Shown here: positions 22,401 to 34,311 of the stretch, in pieces
How positions within the stretch are numbered: the first letter of the stretch is position 1
Layout of the letters: every line of letters starts with the position of its first letter
NCBI GenBank assembly: GCA_963555705.1
Contig: OY743189.1
Coordinates: 1,071,501-1,135,500 of the forward strand
Direction of reading: 5' to 3'
Length of the DNA: 64,000 bases
Source: Ligustrum vulgare
Lineage: Eukaryota; Streptophyta; Magnoliopsida; Lamiales; Oleaceae
Notes under the pieces: generated by a model
What the model saw: the letters and a program-made list of their open reading frames with translations, nothing else
Database searches by the model: none
What the model was told of the DNA's origin: nothing
Translations under genes and position numbers: made by a program

Positions 22401-23100
22401 AACTAAATCTATTTGTTCGGGCGAATGATGTAATTTTAGTTTAATTATTCAATTTCATTCTCATGTGTTTATGATTTAATTTGATGTATTGTATTGAATT
22501 TAATCCCAATCTTAATGCATGAATTCATTGGCATCTAATTCATTGATTTTGTAGGTTGTTTCATAATCCAAGAGGTGAATTAACAACCTAGATCAAATAA
22601 TAAATTTCGATAATTTTACAAAGGAGTAGAGATATATGGTTGTGGTTGTTGTGATATTTGTGATTTCTTGTGATTCAATGCGTTTAATTATGACTTATTT
22701 TGACCCAACATAGAGATTTGTAGTTGACATAATTAAATCTAACTAATTTAAACTCGAGAAGAGAATTTTAGATACAGTAGTGAATTCGATCAAATACTTC
22801 TTGAAAAAGAAAACATGAGATAAGAAATTGAATATGAAAAATATGATAAAATCATGAGTCTTAACACTTTTAATTCATAAAAACAAAAATTAAATATTTT
22901 ATTTACTTTATTTTGATATTTGATTACTTTCACTAGTTAGTAGTTTTAAAGAATTTCAAATCTTTACATTTATTTGTAGTTTAGGATTTGATTGATCGAA
23001 ACCAATAAAAGATAAATTCGTCCTCGTGAGATTTATTCGGACTCAAAAAGTTCACTTTACTACTTGTTCATGATATTGTGCACTTGCGATATTTTCACAA
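22400..23100 (+). other. Probable remains of a 5' LTR
   Basis: The last part (about 22995-23105) reads TCGTCCTCGTGAG, then TTCACTTTACTACTTG, then TTGCGATATTTTCACAACA. It is a diverged relative of the reverse complement of the LTR end at 27161-27260. It lies directly before a decayed primer site. The upstream LTR border could not be found. Confidence 0.4.
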
Positions 23101-23108
23101 CAAGTTTT

Positions 23109-23126
23109 TGGCGGAGTTGTCGGGAA
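23109..23126 (+). other. Decayed primer-binding site, tRNA-Asp type
   Basis: TGGCGGAGTTGTCGGGAA resembles the TGGCGCCGTTGCCGGGGA complement of tRNA-Asp used by Athila/Tat-like elements. It lies a few bases after the LTR-like CACAACA end. Confidence 0.55.
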
Positions 23127-23267
23127 CTAATTTTTATTTATTATTAATTTAGATTAATCTCTTTTATTTTTATTTTCTATTAGTTATAATTAGTTTTTTG
23201 TTACTTTGATTTTCTTTATTTCTTTTTTACATAAAAGGGTGTTCATTGTATGCTCTGTTCGCAAGGC

Positions 23268-25647
23268 AAAGATATTGAACAACTAGATCTCGAGATTAAA
23301 CGTACTTTCAGATGAAGATGCAAAGAACACAACAAAAAAAAAGGAAAATTTGCAAATAAACCCAATGGTTGAAGAATAGACTCGCATAGATATAGAACAA
23401 GAAGCCGCCAAGGCTACCGCTTCTAGCTTAGGAAGAATAATTTTCAGATTCGAGCATATCTCTTCAATCTTTTCGGCAACAACATGCAAATCTATGGGAA
23501 AGCACATGAAGACCCACATACTCATATTTTCGATTTTCAAAGAATGTGCCAAAATGCCCAATCGGACGGGATAAATGAAAATGTTGTCAAATTGAGGTTA
23601 TTTCCTTTTATCTTAAGGGATATTGTGAATGACTCAATTCAAAACAAGAATCTAGCATCACTACTTGGGCCAACTTAGCTAGAAAATTCTGCAACAAATA
23701 TTTTTCACCTGCTAAAATAGCCAAGATGAAGTTAGAGACCTCTGCATTCCAATAATTAGAAGAGGAGAACTTTTATCTAGCATGGGGAAAGTTCAAGGAA
23801 TTGCTTGGCAAATTTCCATACCGCGGTTACAAAAAGGGCCTACAGGTACAATTCTATTATTCTAGACTGACTCTACAATTCAAGTAAATAGTAGACTGGG
23901 TCTATCATTAACAAAAAGGTCAGTCAACCATGTGATCTGCTGGAGTTGATAGCAAAAACACACACCATGTTTCCAGTTGACCTGGTAGTTCATAAGAAAG
24001 CAGCATGTGTATATGAGACAATTCTATTGAGGTGTGTATTTTGGTTGCCACTTTAGAAGAACATATCAAATTTGTGCAGAATGGAAACCAACAACAATAC
24101 AACCCTTATTCTCGAACTTACAATCCTGGTTGGAGGCAACATCCGAAATCCAAATGGTCAGATAATCAAAATGCCAACAATCTACAACATGAAAAGAGTC
24201 AAAATTTGGGAATATGTTCCAGCAGTTCATGCAAATAACAGATAAGATGTTTGAGAAGATTGAAATGAAGTATTAGAATCAGCAAGCATCAATACTCAAG
24301 CTAGTGACACAAATTGGACAAATAGCTGGACAATTATCTCATAGAGCACCGGGGAACTTGCTGAGCAATACAATTAAATATTATAGGTAGCAAATCAACG
24401 TGACATCTATAGTGGAAACAGAAAAAGTCGATACTCTAGTTTCTAAAGTAGCTATTGAGGATTGTCCATACATCCCATAGAGGAATATGTCCTACAAAAG
24501 GCATATGTATCTCCAATCCCGTTCCCTCAAGCACTTCTAAGACACAGGATACAAAAGTGTGTGCAAACTATAACTACTGGAAGTGGTGTTCAACTTCCAT
24601 AAATACACGTGAAAAACCTGAAAATAACAAGCAGCATATAGTCATCGAAGAACAGGAAATTGAGAAAGAAGCCACATCAACACCAAAACTTCAAGAAAAT
24701 GGATAAAAAGTTAAAAGAACTCCCACATCCTGTCAAAGCTCAACTGCAACCGATTCCTTTTCGACAACAATTGAAGAAGCACAAGCTTGAAAAGCAGTTT
24801 GGTAAATTTCTAGAAGTTTTCAAGAAATTTCCCATCAACATACCTTTCTTAGAGGCTCTAGCTTAAATTCCCATTTCCTTCAAGTTCATGAAACAAATGA
24901 TATCTAAAAAGAGGAAGTTGGAGGAATTTGAGACTGTGTCCTTAACTGAAGAATGCACAACAACAACAACAACAACAACAATAACAATAACAATAACAAT
25001 AATAATAATAATAATAATAAAGCTGCCATCAAAACTTAAAGATCCAAGGAATTTCTCTATCCCTTGTAATATTTGAAATTTTAATTTTGATAGAGTTTTG
25101 TATGATTTAGGGGCAATTATTAAATTATTAATTTAGTGTCTCTTTTTGTTTACAAGAAACTTGGATTGGGAAACTCAAACCCACCACAATCACACTATAG
25201 TTGCATGATAGATCGACAAAGTATCCATATGGAATCATAGAAGATGTACTAGTCAAAGTGGATAAATTTTTCTCCCCAGCGAACTTTGTGATTCTGTACA
25301 TTGAAGAGGACAGTAGAATTCCCTTCATACTTGGTACACCATTCCTTGCCATAGGACGAGCTTTGATAGATGTTGAAAAAGGAGAGATGAGCTTAAGGGT
25401 GCATGAAGAACAAGTAACTTTTAGAGTTACTCAATACCCGAATCAATATTATCAACTTGAAACTTGTTTCAAGGTGGAAGAAGTAGTACAAAAGAAAGAT
25501 GAAAATCTGAAGCACAAGAAAAAGCTAGAGGATGCTCAAAGCACAAATCATGGATTCATCAAAGTGCAGAGTAAGATTGAGAAATGCAAAGAAGGAATTT
25601 GCAAACAATGTAAGACATTAAGAGCTTCTTTCAAGCCACCAAAATAG
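23268..25647 (+). pseudogene. Decayed gag-protease of an Athila/Tat-like non-autonomous gypsy element
   Basis: Translation in shifting frames gives LDLEIKRTF near 23283, matching the EIERTF start of the gag proteins at 34165 and 48460. It then gives HEDPHTHIFDFQRMCQNAQSDGI-like sequence (about 23500) and an AWGKFKELLGKFP segment near 23790. The retropepsin part at about 25090-25450 includes GIIEDVLVKVDKFF, LGTPFLAIGRALIDVEKG and a C-terminal EKCKEGICKQCK. The protease active-site region at about 25095-25125 reads YDLGAI-like and is damaged. There are many stops and frameshifts and no polymerase domains afterwards. It is the oldest of three gag-only elements in the window and the only one on the plus strand. 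Confidence 0.7.
24957..25020. repeat. (CAA)n/(ATA)n microsatellite inside the gag-protease remnant
   Basis: CAA triplets pass into AATAAC and then ATA triplets. The expansion lies between gag and protease and adds to the frame decay. Confidence 0.85.
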
Positions 25648-27085
25648 GAGATGCAAAAAGTCGAGCTAGAGATTATAAATCAAGAGCTAAAGGCGGTAAC
25701 AAGATTTCTAGACTCTAAACTTTTGATTTGAATCTTAATATCATGAAGTTTGTATTAGAACTTGCATTAGAAATTAGGACACATTTTTCAATATTTTGTG
25801 GAGTTTTTAATTAGAATAGAATTTTGTCATCGCGCCTAGTAACTAGTAGAATTTTACACATAATATTTATTTATTTATTTTTGTTATTTTTGGACAAAAG
25901 ACTATGAGTATGTTCCAAATATGATAGTGTAGACATTTTTAAGGTTGCACCTCAATTTTTCAATCCCCAGAACAATTGTAAAAATATCTTTTCCTATTAT
26001 TAGGAATTTTTGCAGAAAGGTATACTTTGTTAATTTATTTATTTTTAGTATGGAAGTTAGAGATTTTAAATCTTCTTGGTGTGGATTAATTGCAAACGTT
26101 TTAGCCATAACGCTATCACTAATGTCTATTGTGGATTCTTACAGAAAAGGCCAAGTCAAGCTACAAGAAAGCAAGCAGGTTGATATTACATCCACAAATC
26201 AAAAGTCACAATGGTCTTCATCAACTTCAAACATACCCCAGGGGAGTACACTGTTCCATCTTGTGTTTTTATTATTTCATGTAATTTTTTGACACATTGA
26301 GGAAAATGTGATACTTATGTTTGGGGTATGCACAAAAATTCAAGTTAAATTATCACTTTTATTATTATTTTTTTATCTTTGCATGTTTGTAAGGGATCAC
26401 GTGACAGCTAAAATCTCAAGTCTCTACAGATTCACACACCACATCACTATCCTACTTAGTGAGGTGAGGTCGTCATGAGGTTGTCGAAGTGATTTGTCAC
26501 GTAAGCTAAGGTGTCGTATAGGGGTCAACCCTCCATGGCTAGACTTGGTGCCACAGCCCGCTACAGATAGTATTATGATGAATAACATCAACCAACTCAC
26601 TTATGTAGTGAGATCATTTCTGCAAGATCCTCCTGTGATTGATTGATATGACATTTCTGCAGCAACCATTTACGAGGGCTAATCATCAATCTATGTTTTA
26701 GAGGTCAAATTAGGCTATAGAGTGCCTGCCTGCCACATGCATTTAATGCACCTAAGCCTAGAAATCATACAATGATGTTTAGGAGGAGACACCTCGACCC
26801 TTAGGATGAGCTCATGTGTTTCTTCATCCAACGTTTGTCAATCCCCCTCTTCCTCTATAACAACTCACACTTATTGTCATTGATAGGGAATGCAACTCTA
26901 GATTCTTAAGCAAAGGTCACTCTTTTATTCTTCTCTCTATTTTTACCGTTGATTCCTATAACACCGACACTATTGTAGCTCATGCCTTTAATACGTCCCA
27001 CTTCCAAATATCATATACAACTTGACTGACTTAATCGTTGAAGTGCCCAGGATGGACTGACCATCCTTTAAATAGGGCCACGTGC
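25648..27085. other. Element tail and unclassified sequence
   Basis: 25945-26292 is an open frame of 115 codons with no recognised domain, in the region behind the gag-protease remnant. Near 26300-26325, GAGGAAAATGTGATACTTATGTTTGGGG resembles, in part, the purine-rich end of the internal region of such elements. From 26400 to 27085 I recognise no gene, terminal repeat or tandem array. Confidence 0.35.
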
Positions 27086-27160
27086 TTCTAACATTATATT
27101 CAAGTGTGCAGGACTACTACGTGAATGTGAATGGAGTCGAGATTTGTCCATCACGTATTC
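27086..27160. repeat. 75-bp flank of the left LTR, duplicated at 34237-34311
   Basis: These 75 bases precede the left LTR and recur without a visible mismatch just inside the element, before the right LTR. They start TTCTAACATT and end CACGTATTC. They are not part of the LTR by comparison with the related LTR end at about 23100. Confidence 0.75.
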
Positions 27161-28659
27161 TGTTGTGCAATTTGAGATCGCAAGTGTACGATATCGCAAT
27201 CAAGTAATAAAGTGGACCTTAGAGTCCGGATTATCGTTCCCACGAGGACTGTTTACTAAGTACCGAAATGTTTTAGTTCTAATTTTATTTGAACAGACGA
27301 AATAGAATTTGTGGTTTTAAATTAAAACTAAGAAGATGAATTAAAAAGAATTGTGAAATTGTTTTGTTTTCAAGTATGATTGTAAAGTGGTTGGGATTCA
27401 CGATTTCACCTAGCCAATTAAATCAATTCCAATTCCAGATTTTATTTTCTAAATATGCATTCGGTCGAATTCACTAATGTATATTAAAATTCCTCTCTCG
27501 AGTTTAAATCAATTCTACCTAAATAAGTCAACCATGTATCTCTACAGAGGGTCCGAATATTCCTTATCTAGATGTATAACACACAAGAATTCACACATGA
27601 CCACAATAATAACACGAGTATATCTCTATCTCTTGTTCAATTACCGGATTTATTACCACGTTCTAAATTATTAACTCACCTCTCGGATTATGGAAATAAC
27701 TCAATAAATCATGAATTGGTGATCAAGCAATTCAAGCATTAAGAACAATAATAAATCAATACATGCAACGAATTACTAAAATAAAGGAATTTGGAATTAA
27801 AATAATTAACTAGGCTACATCGTTCATCCCAACGTTATATTTAGTTACACATCATGATTAAAAAGCATAAACAATAAAGTAAAACGTTCATTGAAAACAA
27901 TAAGAAGAAAGGAAAGCATGCACCAAGTCTCAATTCTTCAATTATCTTCAATTCACGCCCTTTTGCGATGCTTAATTCCCCAAGAATTTGATGTAAAATC
28001 TCTGTTGTGGCTCGTTCTATGGAGAGGCAAAGGTCCTATTTTCGTGCCTCTTATGTTGTATATATAGGTTTTGGAGAAACCCTAGGTCAAAAAGCCCAAA
28101 GCCTGTTAAAAATCGCGAGAAAAATTTGATCTGCGGCCCAGTCGGACAACCGCGCGATCGCGCAGGCATATTTCCCGTGATCGCGTGGTAATGCTGTTTT
28201 AGCCTCGGGTTATGATTTAACACCTTATCGCGATCGCTTGGTATGCAACCATCGATCGCGACTTCCTCTTTTCTCGGCTGTACAATTTAGTCCCTGACTT
28301 TTAATTGCAACTTCAGTCCTCAACTTTCAATTGTTGCAATTGAGTCCACAAACTTTATCTTCTTCTCGGTTTGACCATTCAAGCTCTTAATTCACTCAAT
28401 TAGGTCCTCCAACCTCTGATTTAGTCACTTTGGAACCAAGCATGTTTCCCTGTTGTTGTCACAAACTCCTCACTTGTCCAATTTAGCTCCAATTAACATC
28501 CAATCGTGTCATTTTTCCATTAATTGCTTCATTCTTCTTCAATTGGGACATTTTCTGAAAAGTAAACAAATAAACATAAGTTAAATAGCAAATATTCTCA
28601 AACGACAATAATTAATCCTAATTTAGACATACAAATAAGTGTATAAAATACGCTTATCA
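27161..28659 (-). repeat. 3' LTR of the 27-36 kb TR-GAG-like element
   Basis: The plus strand starts TGTTGTGC and ends CGCTTATCA. It contains CCCACGAGGACTG and a cluster of GCGATCGC-like palindromes at about 28150-28262. About 20 differences from the right LTR were counted by eye, 18 of them in the last 700 bp. Confidence 0.9.
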
Positions 28660-28676
28660 AATACCCCCAAACTAGA
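28660..28676 (-). other. Polypurine tract
   Basis: On the minus strand this reads TTCTAGTTTGGGGGTATT, directly before the TGATAAGCG start of the 3' LTR. Confidence 0.7.
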
Positions 28677-29161
28677 ATTATTGTTCGTCCTCGAACAATG
28701 TAAACTAAACTACAAAAATCAAAGAAATAAGAGATCAAATATTTTTATTGTGTCAACGTGTTTACCATATGCCTCCAAAGTCCAAACCAATTTAAGCTTT
28801 AAGCAAGCGTCATGAACAACAATGCAAAATAATTTCTAATTATATTTGCCAGATTTTTAAGTGTGTGTATGAGTAGCCAATGTCAAACGCATACTTATGC
28901 AAAAGATGTGATCAACACTGTGTGGCTCATTGTGCATAATCAAGCCCGAATCCCATGTGGTCAATCTATGATTTCTAATAAATTTCCTTTCAACGCTCAT
29001 GGATAATCACCACTTTCTGCTTTTTTCTCTCGCATCCCAGCTTTTTCCACACAAGGTATTCAGAATCAGAAATATGTGTGCATGAAAAATCAAAAGCAAG
29101 CAGTCCCCAATTATACAACCTCAACCACCACAGCTCAGTCAACAAAGCTTATACCATGCAA

Positions 29162-29192
<31 letters not shown>

Positions 29193-31668
29193 TTGGACGA
29201 CTTTTTATTTTATTTGTCCCCGTCTTTTATCATCTTTGTGCAGAAATTTTCATACGGGCTTTCTATATGACCCCTGTAGCGGGCTTTCAGATCGGCAACT
29301 CCCAAACCAGACGGCTTTAGGGTACCAGGTTCAGAGAACCCCTCAGATGTACTTGCCCGAGTCATAAAGGCTTAAACAGAAAAGTTAAAGATGTTATAAT
29401 GTCTTATGTGTAAGTCCACTCTCCGTACTTGCTTTCTAATTGACCCCTGTAGCGAGCTTTAGGTCGATGACTCCCAAGCCAGTTGGCTTTAGGGCACCAG
29501 GTTTGAAAGACCCCTCGGACTTACTTACTCGAGTCAAAAAGGCATTTGAAGAGCGGAATAAGACCTTCAGCATTTTTCTGTTTTTATGCTGGAAATGGTT
29601 TATACCAGTTGACCAAACTGTAATGACTAAAGTGAAAAACCAAGAACCACAGACCTCCAACCCGTCAATACACACAAATTCTAACCATTTTACCCCCAAA
29701 CTTGCCTTTTAGCATGATTGGTTCTAATTTAGGGGTGGGATGTCTAACAATCTAAGTTCAGGGATTTTTAAGACATTCCTAAGTTCAAATTGCACAAATT
29801 TGCCCCACATGTATTAAACAAAATCCCTCACACAAGCAATTATCTAACACTGGCTATGTGCACAATAAGTATGAATCTAGCAAAACATAACTAGTTCAAA
29901 AATAAGTTCATGCTTTCATGTTGTCCAATTTTCAAGCTTAAACACAAATTGATTCATACTATATCCTAGGCAATAAACATGTCAACAAAGTTTTCAATTT
30001 TATTTTTTTTTTATTATCCCAATAAAATAGAATGAAAAGTACTAATATGGAAATAATGAGATCCACCCCCAAAACTAGAAATGAACATTGTCCTCAATGT
30101 TTTTCCACATAAATAAGTAAGACTAATGCAAAACTTGACAAAAGAAAGGAAACGAGAACTTCCCAAGTGTAGAGGAGATGTCTCATTGTAGTCTTGATGC
30201 TTCAATTTGAAATGATGTTGGATGAATTTGACCCTATTTCTTGCCTTGCCCAACTTGATCGGATGTGTCTTGCCTGATGTTTACCTTGCAAATAAGAGAT
30301 AAGTAATATTATAAGTCATAAACATCAATAAGAAATAATGGTAGTTCAGTAGCACACCCCCAAACTAAAGTTAAAGCAAAATTTTGAATTTTCAAAATTG
30401 GTCGATCACACACATTCAAGCCTTGACGTCGCCTAGAAAAACATAAATTTTCCTGAGCCATCTTTTGATACTTTAAAGTTCACAGCATGATCAACAATGT
30501 ATTAAAAATTCAGCTCATTTGAAGGTCAATAGTGTCATGCAACAATGTGGAGAAGTAGGTGACGTGAGACAGTTTCTGGGTGCAATGGCCTGCAATTGCC
30601 TTGCAATGGGGCTGTCATGGTGCAAACATTGTTTTAATGGATTTCATGCCATGTAGCGTACTAATTCATGAACTAAACACACTTACTCAATGAATACCAT
30701 GTTATGAAGATAAATGCTCGGAAGAATCTCTAAAATTAGCACAAGAATGTCTTTGTGGCATTTCATCAAACACTATATGTGCACTCCAAAAATTAAAGAA
30801 CTTGCATCAATTTGGAAACATGGATTGACCAAGAAATTTCTACTTATTAAAGCACAAATCACATTCTCCAACAACTAACTTAAGCCCATACTCCACTCCC
30901 CAATAAAGTTGCACTTATGAATTCAAAGAAAATTTCACTCTTTTGAATAACTTGAAGGAAAGTGAAAACTTCATACCTTTGATTGAGTTTTGTAGGTAAT
31001 GAAAGCAATAAGTTTGATGCAACAAGGTGTTGATGACAAGCACACAAAATGTAAGATCAAACATGAGGTGATTAGGGGAGAGAAAACGAGTGTCTAATGT
31101 TTGAAATTGAAAACATGAAGCACAACACTTAAAACTGCCGATTATTGTCCCAGAGTACCCACGCGATCGCTTGGCTGGAGTGCCAGCGATCGCGTGGTTC
31201 ACGGTTAAATAATCTGTTGACTATTTAATGCATTGCCGCGATCGCTAGAGCCTATAGGCCCGCAATCGCGTAGTTCACGGCAATAATGAAATTTTTTCCT
31301 ATTTTTTGAAATTCAAAATCATTTTTATCCCCCTAATCACTTCATGATCGATGCAATGATTTTTCAAACATTAACTTCATGATTCAAACTAGTGTGTGTG
31401 TGAGTTTGGAATGACGATTAAAAACCTAGTCTAATATAAACATGCAAAATTAAAAACATACATAAATATGCAATAATAAACTAATATGCAAAAGTGTCCT
31501 AAACATGAACATGCAAAACACCCAAACAATTTTCCTACCATGCATATATCTAAAATTCAGCAAATAAATAAATTATGAAAGCGTAATAAATAAAAGGGAA
31601 GAAAGGTTGGGTTGCCTCCCAACAAGCGCACCGTTTTAAGTCTAAAGCTCGACTTTTTGCATTCTTTA
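28677..31668 (-). other. Non-coding 3' half of the TR-GAG-like interior
   Basis: No pol domains are visible. It contains a (TTA)n tract at 29162-29191, two diverged direct repeats of about 105 bp (29264-29372 and 29444-29549), and a second GCGATCGC cluster at 31161-31268. GGGTTGCCTCCCAACAAGCGC at about 31611 is a motif found after the protease region in related plant gypsy elements. Confidence 0.5.
29264..29549. repeat. Two diverged direct repeats of about 105 bp
   Basis: Both copies start TGACCCCTGTAGCG(G/A)GCTTT, continue with GGCTTTAGGG(T/C)ACCAGGTT, and end (C/T)CGAGTCA(T/A)AAAGGC. They lie in the non-coding 3' half of the element, about 180 bp apart. Confidence 0.8.
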
Positions 31669-34165
31669 TCATGGAGGCTTGAATGATCCTCTTGAGGCTT
31701 TGCACAACTTGCAATTACCTGCCTTGCACTTCTCAATCCTTCTCCTCACTCTCTTGTAGTCCAAGGCCTCCTTTTCCACTTGTTGCGGGATGTTAGGCTT
31801 TTCTTCCTTCTTGTCCCTCCATCCATCATTTACCTTCATACGCTCATATTTTATGATTAAAGCCTCCTCAATCTTAATACCCTGCTTGGTTTTTTCTTCT
31901 GGTTTCTGGACCACCCCCTCCACCTTGAAACAGCTTTCATTTAGACCTTCAAGATCTTGCCTTGGCTTGATGCTGAACGTGACATGTTCCTTCTCGACCC
32001 TAAATATGATTTCTCCCTTTTCAATGTCGATTAAGCATCTTCCAGTAGCTAGGAAAGGCCTTCCAAGAATGAGGGGCATTTGGGCGTCCTCTTCCATGTC
32101 CCAAAATCACAAAGTCGACTGGGAAGAAAAACTTGTCTACTTTTACTATCACATTCTCAACAATCCCATATGGATATTGGATTGATCTGTTCGCCAGTTT
32201 CAGTGTGATATTGGTTGGTTTAGGCTCCCCCAAACCAAGTTTCCTGTATACAGACAAAGGCATTAAATTGACACTTGCACCAAGATCACACAATACATTA
32301 TCAAAATTAAATTTACCAATAGTACAAGGGATCGAGAAACTTCCTGGATCTGTTAGTTTCTGTGGCAACTTCTTTTGAAGTATGGCGCTGCACTCCTCAC
32401 TCAGTGCTACTATTTCATTATCAACCAATTTCCTTTTATTTGACAGCATCTCCTTCATAAATTTCAAGTAGAGCGGCATTTGGGCTAACGCTTCTGCAAA
32501 TGAGATATTTATGTGCAGTTTCTTGAATATCTCCAAAAATTTTCCAAACTGCTGCTCCAACTGATGCTTTATCAATCTTTGTGGATAAGGAACTGGTGGC
32601 ACATAAGCTTTGACAGGTGGTCGAACTCGAACTTCTTCTTCAACTTTTTTATGAACTTCAGGAGTCGCCCTCTGTTCTTTTTCACTTTTCTTCTCTTCCA
32701 CCACATTTTCCTTTTTGTTCCTATGCTTTTCATATTCTGCTTCAGTCACTTCAGAACACTGAACCCCACTCCTTGTTGTTATTGCATTACATTGCTCCCG
32801 AGGGTTCATTTCAGTGTTACTGGGCAACTGTCCTGGCTGTCTTATTGAACTGCTAGCTGCCAGCTCTCCCATTTGTCTCTTCAAATTCTTAATCTCAGCT
32901 GCTTGATTCATAATTTCTCCATTCTGACTCTTGACCAGTTGGATTAACACTTCTATGTTCACGGACATGTTTTTCTGAGATTGTTGCTGTTGCTGTTGCT
33001 GATATCCAGGCGGCCACTGCACATTCTGATTGTTAGACCATGAAAAATTAGGGTGATTCTTCCATTCTGGGTTGTAAATTTGTGAATAAGGACCACCCTG
33101 CTGCCTGTTTCCCACGAAGTTGACTTGTTCAGGATTTGATTGATTTTGTTGAAGTGGGCAGAAATTTATAGCATGATTTTCGAAACAAAAATCACACAAA
33201 GTTGTTTGAACCGCATTCACTGGCTGCACACCCATACCGTCTATCTTCTTGGTCAATGCATCCAGCTTAGCATTTAATGCTGTGATCTCGTTAACTGCAA
33301 CCATTCCCCCAGACTTTGGTGTAGCTCTATCTGAATACCACTGATAACTGTTCGCAGCCATCTTCTCAAAGATCTCAGATGCTTCTTCATATGTCATATC
33401 CATAACTGATCCTCCAGCTGCTGAGTCAGCGTACTTCTTGTTTTCATTTGTCAGCCCATTATAGAATGTCTGAACCAAGATCCAATCTGCGATTCCATGG
33501 GTAGGACACTGTCTGACGAGCTCGTTGAATCTTTCCCAAGCTTCAAAAATTGATTCCCCAGGTTGTTGACTGAATGATAGAATCTCACGCCTTAGCTTTG
33601 ACATGCGGCCAGGTGGAAAAAATTTATCTACGAATTTCTGGCTCATAACTTCAAAAGTGGTGATTGTGTGTAGGGGCAAAAAGTAAAACCAGACTTTTGC
33701 TTTATCCGCCAAAGAAAATGAGAATAGCTTTAATTTCACGGCATCCTCTGAAACTCCATTCATGCGTTGCATATCACATAGTTCCAAAAATGTCCTAAGG
33801 TGCGCATGAGGATCTTCAGATGGCAATCCATGAAAAACGCATGAATTTTGGATCAAGGATATCAAGGAAGTCTTGATCTCAAAATTATTAGCTCGGATTG
33901 CAGGAGGTACAATGCAGGTTCCAATGTTCCCCACGGGAGGAACCATGTAATCACGCAAAACGCGCCTTCCATGATTTTGCTGCTGTCCATTCACAGCTGC
34001 TGGCAGATTTTGTTGATTTCCCTGATTATCTTGAATTCTGTCATCTGTCAATGCTAAGTCTTTTTGTTGATCCGCTTCCAACTGTCGTCTACGCCTCTGT
34101 CGAAAGGTGCGTTCAATTTCTGTATCAAAAGGAAGCAAATCAAATGACTTAGTCCTTCTTAACAT
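31669..34165 (-). pseudogene. gag-protease gene of the TR-GAG-like element, broken by one frameshift
   Basis: The ATG at 34165 opens a 714-codon frame. EIERTF lies near residue 16 and a retrotransposon gag domain at about 110-260 (AKVWFYFLPL, QQPGESIFEAWERFNEL). A degenerate zinc knuckle CDFCFENHAINFC lies at about 330, followed by a Gln-rich linker. The retropepsin segment starts with DLGAS near residue 627, where most retropepsins have DSG. Near 32097 the frame shifts by one base, and the rest of the protease (FLATGRCLIDIEKGE and a Cys-rich end EKCKAGNCKLCK) continues in the frame 32097-31669. Gag would build the particle and the protease would mature it; the polymerase must come from another element. 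The frame is otherwise intact, so decay is recent. Confidence 0.85.
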
Positions 34166-34236
34166 AAATTAAATAAAACTAAAATTAAAAACAAAAACTG
34201 AAAATAAAGATAAAGATAAAAATAAGCAAAATAAAG

Positions 34237-34311
34237 TTCTAACATTATATTCAAGTGTGCAGGACTACTACGTGAATGTGAATGGAGTCGAGATTTGTCC
34301 ATCACGTATTC
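34237..34311. repeat. Duplicate of the left external flank in place of the primer site
   Basis: Copy of 27086-27160 lying between the gag leader and the right LTR. An intact element should carry a tRNA primer site here, as the related elements do at 23109 and 48591, and none is present. Confidence 0.75.

Noticed and set aside
28160..28262. GCGATCGC clusters as a CRISPR-like array
   Set aside because: Spacing is irregular, there are no uniform spacers, and the context is a plant LTR.
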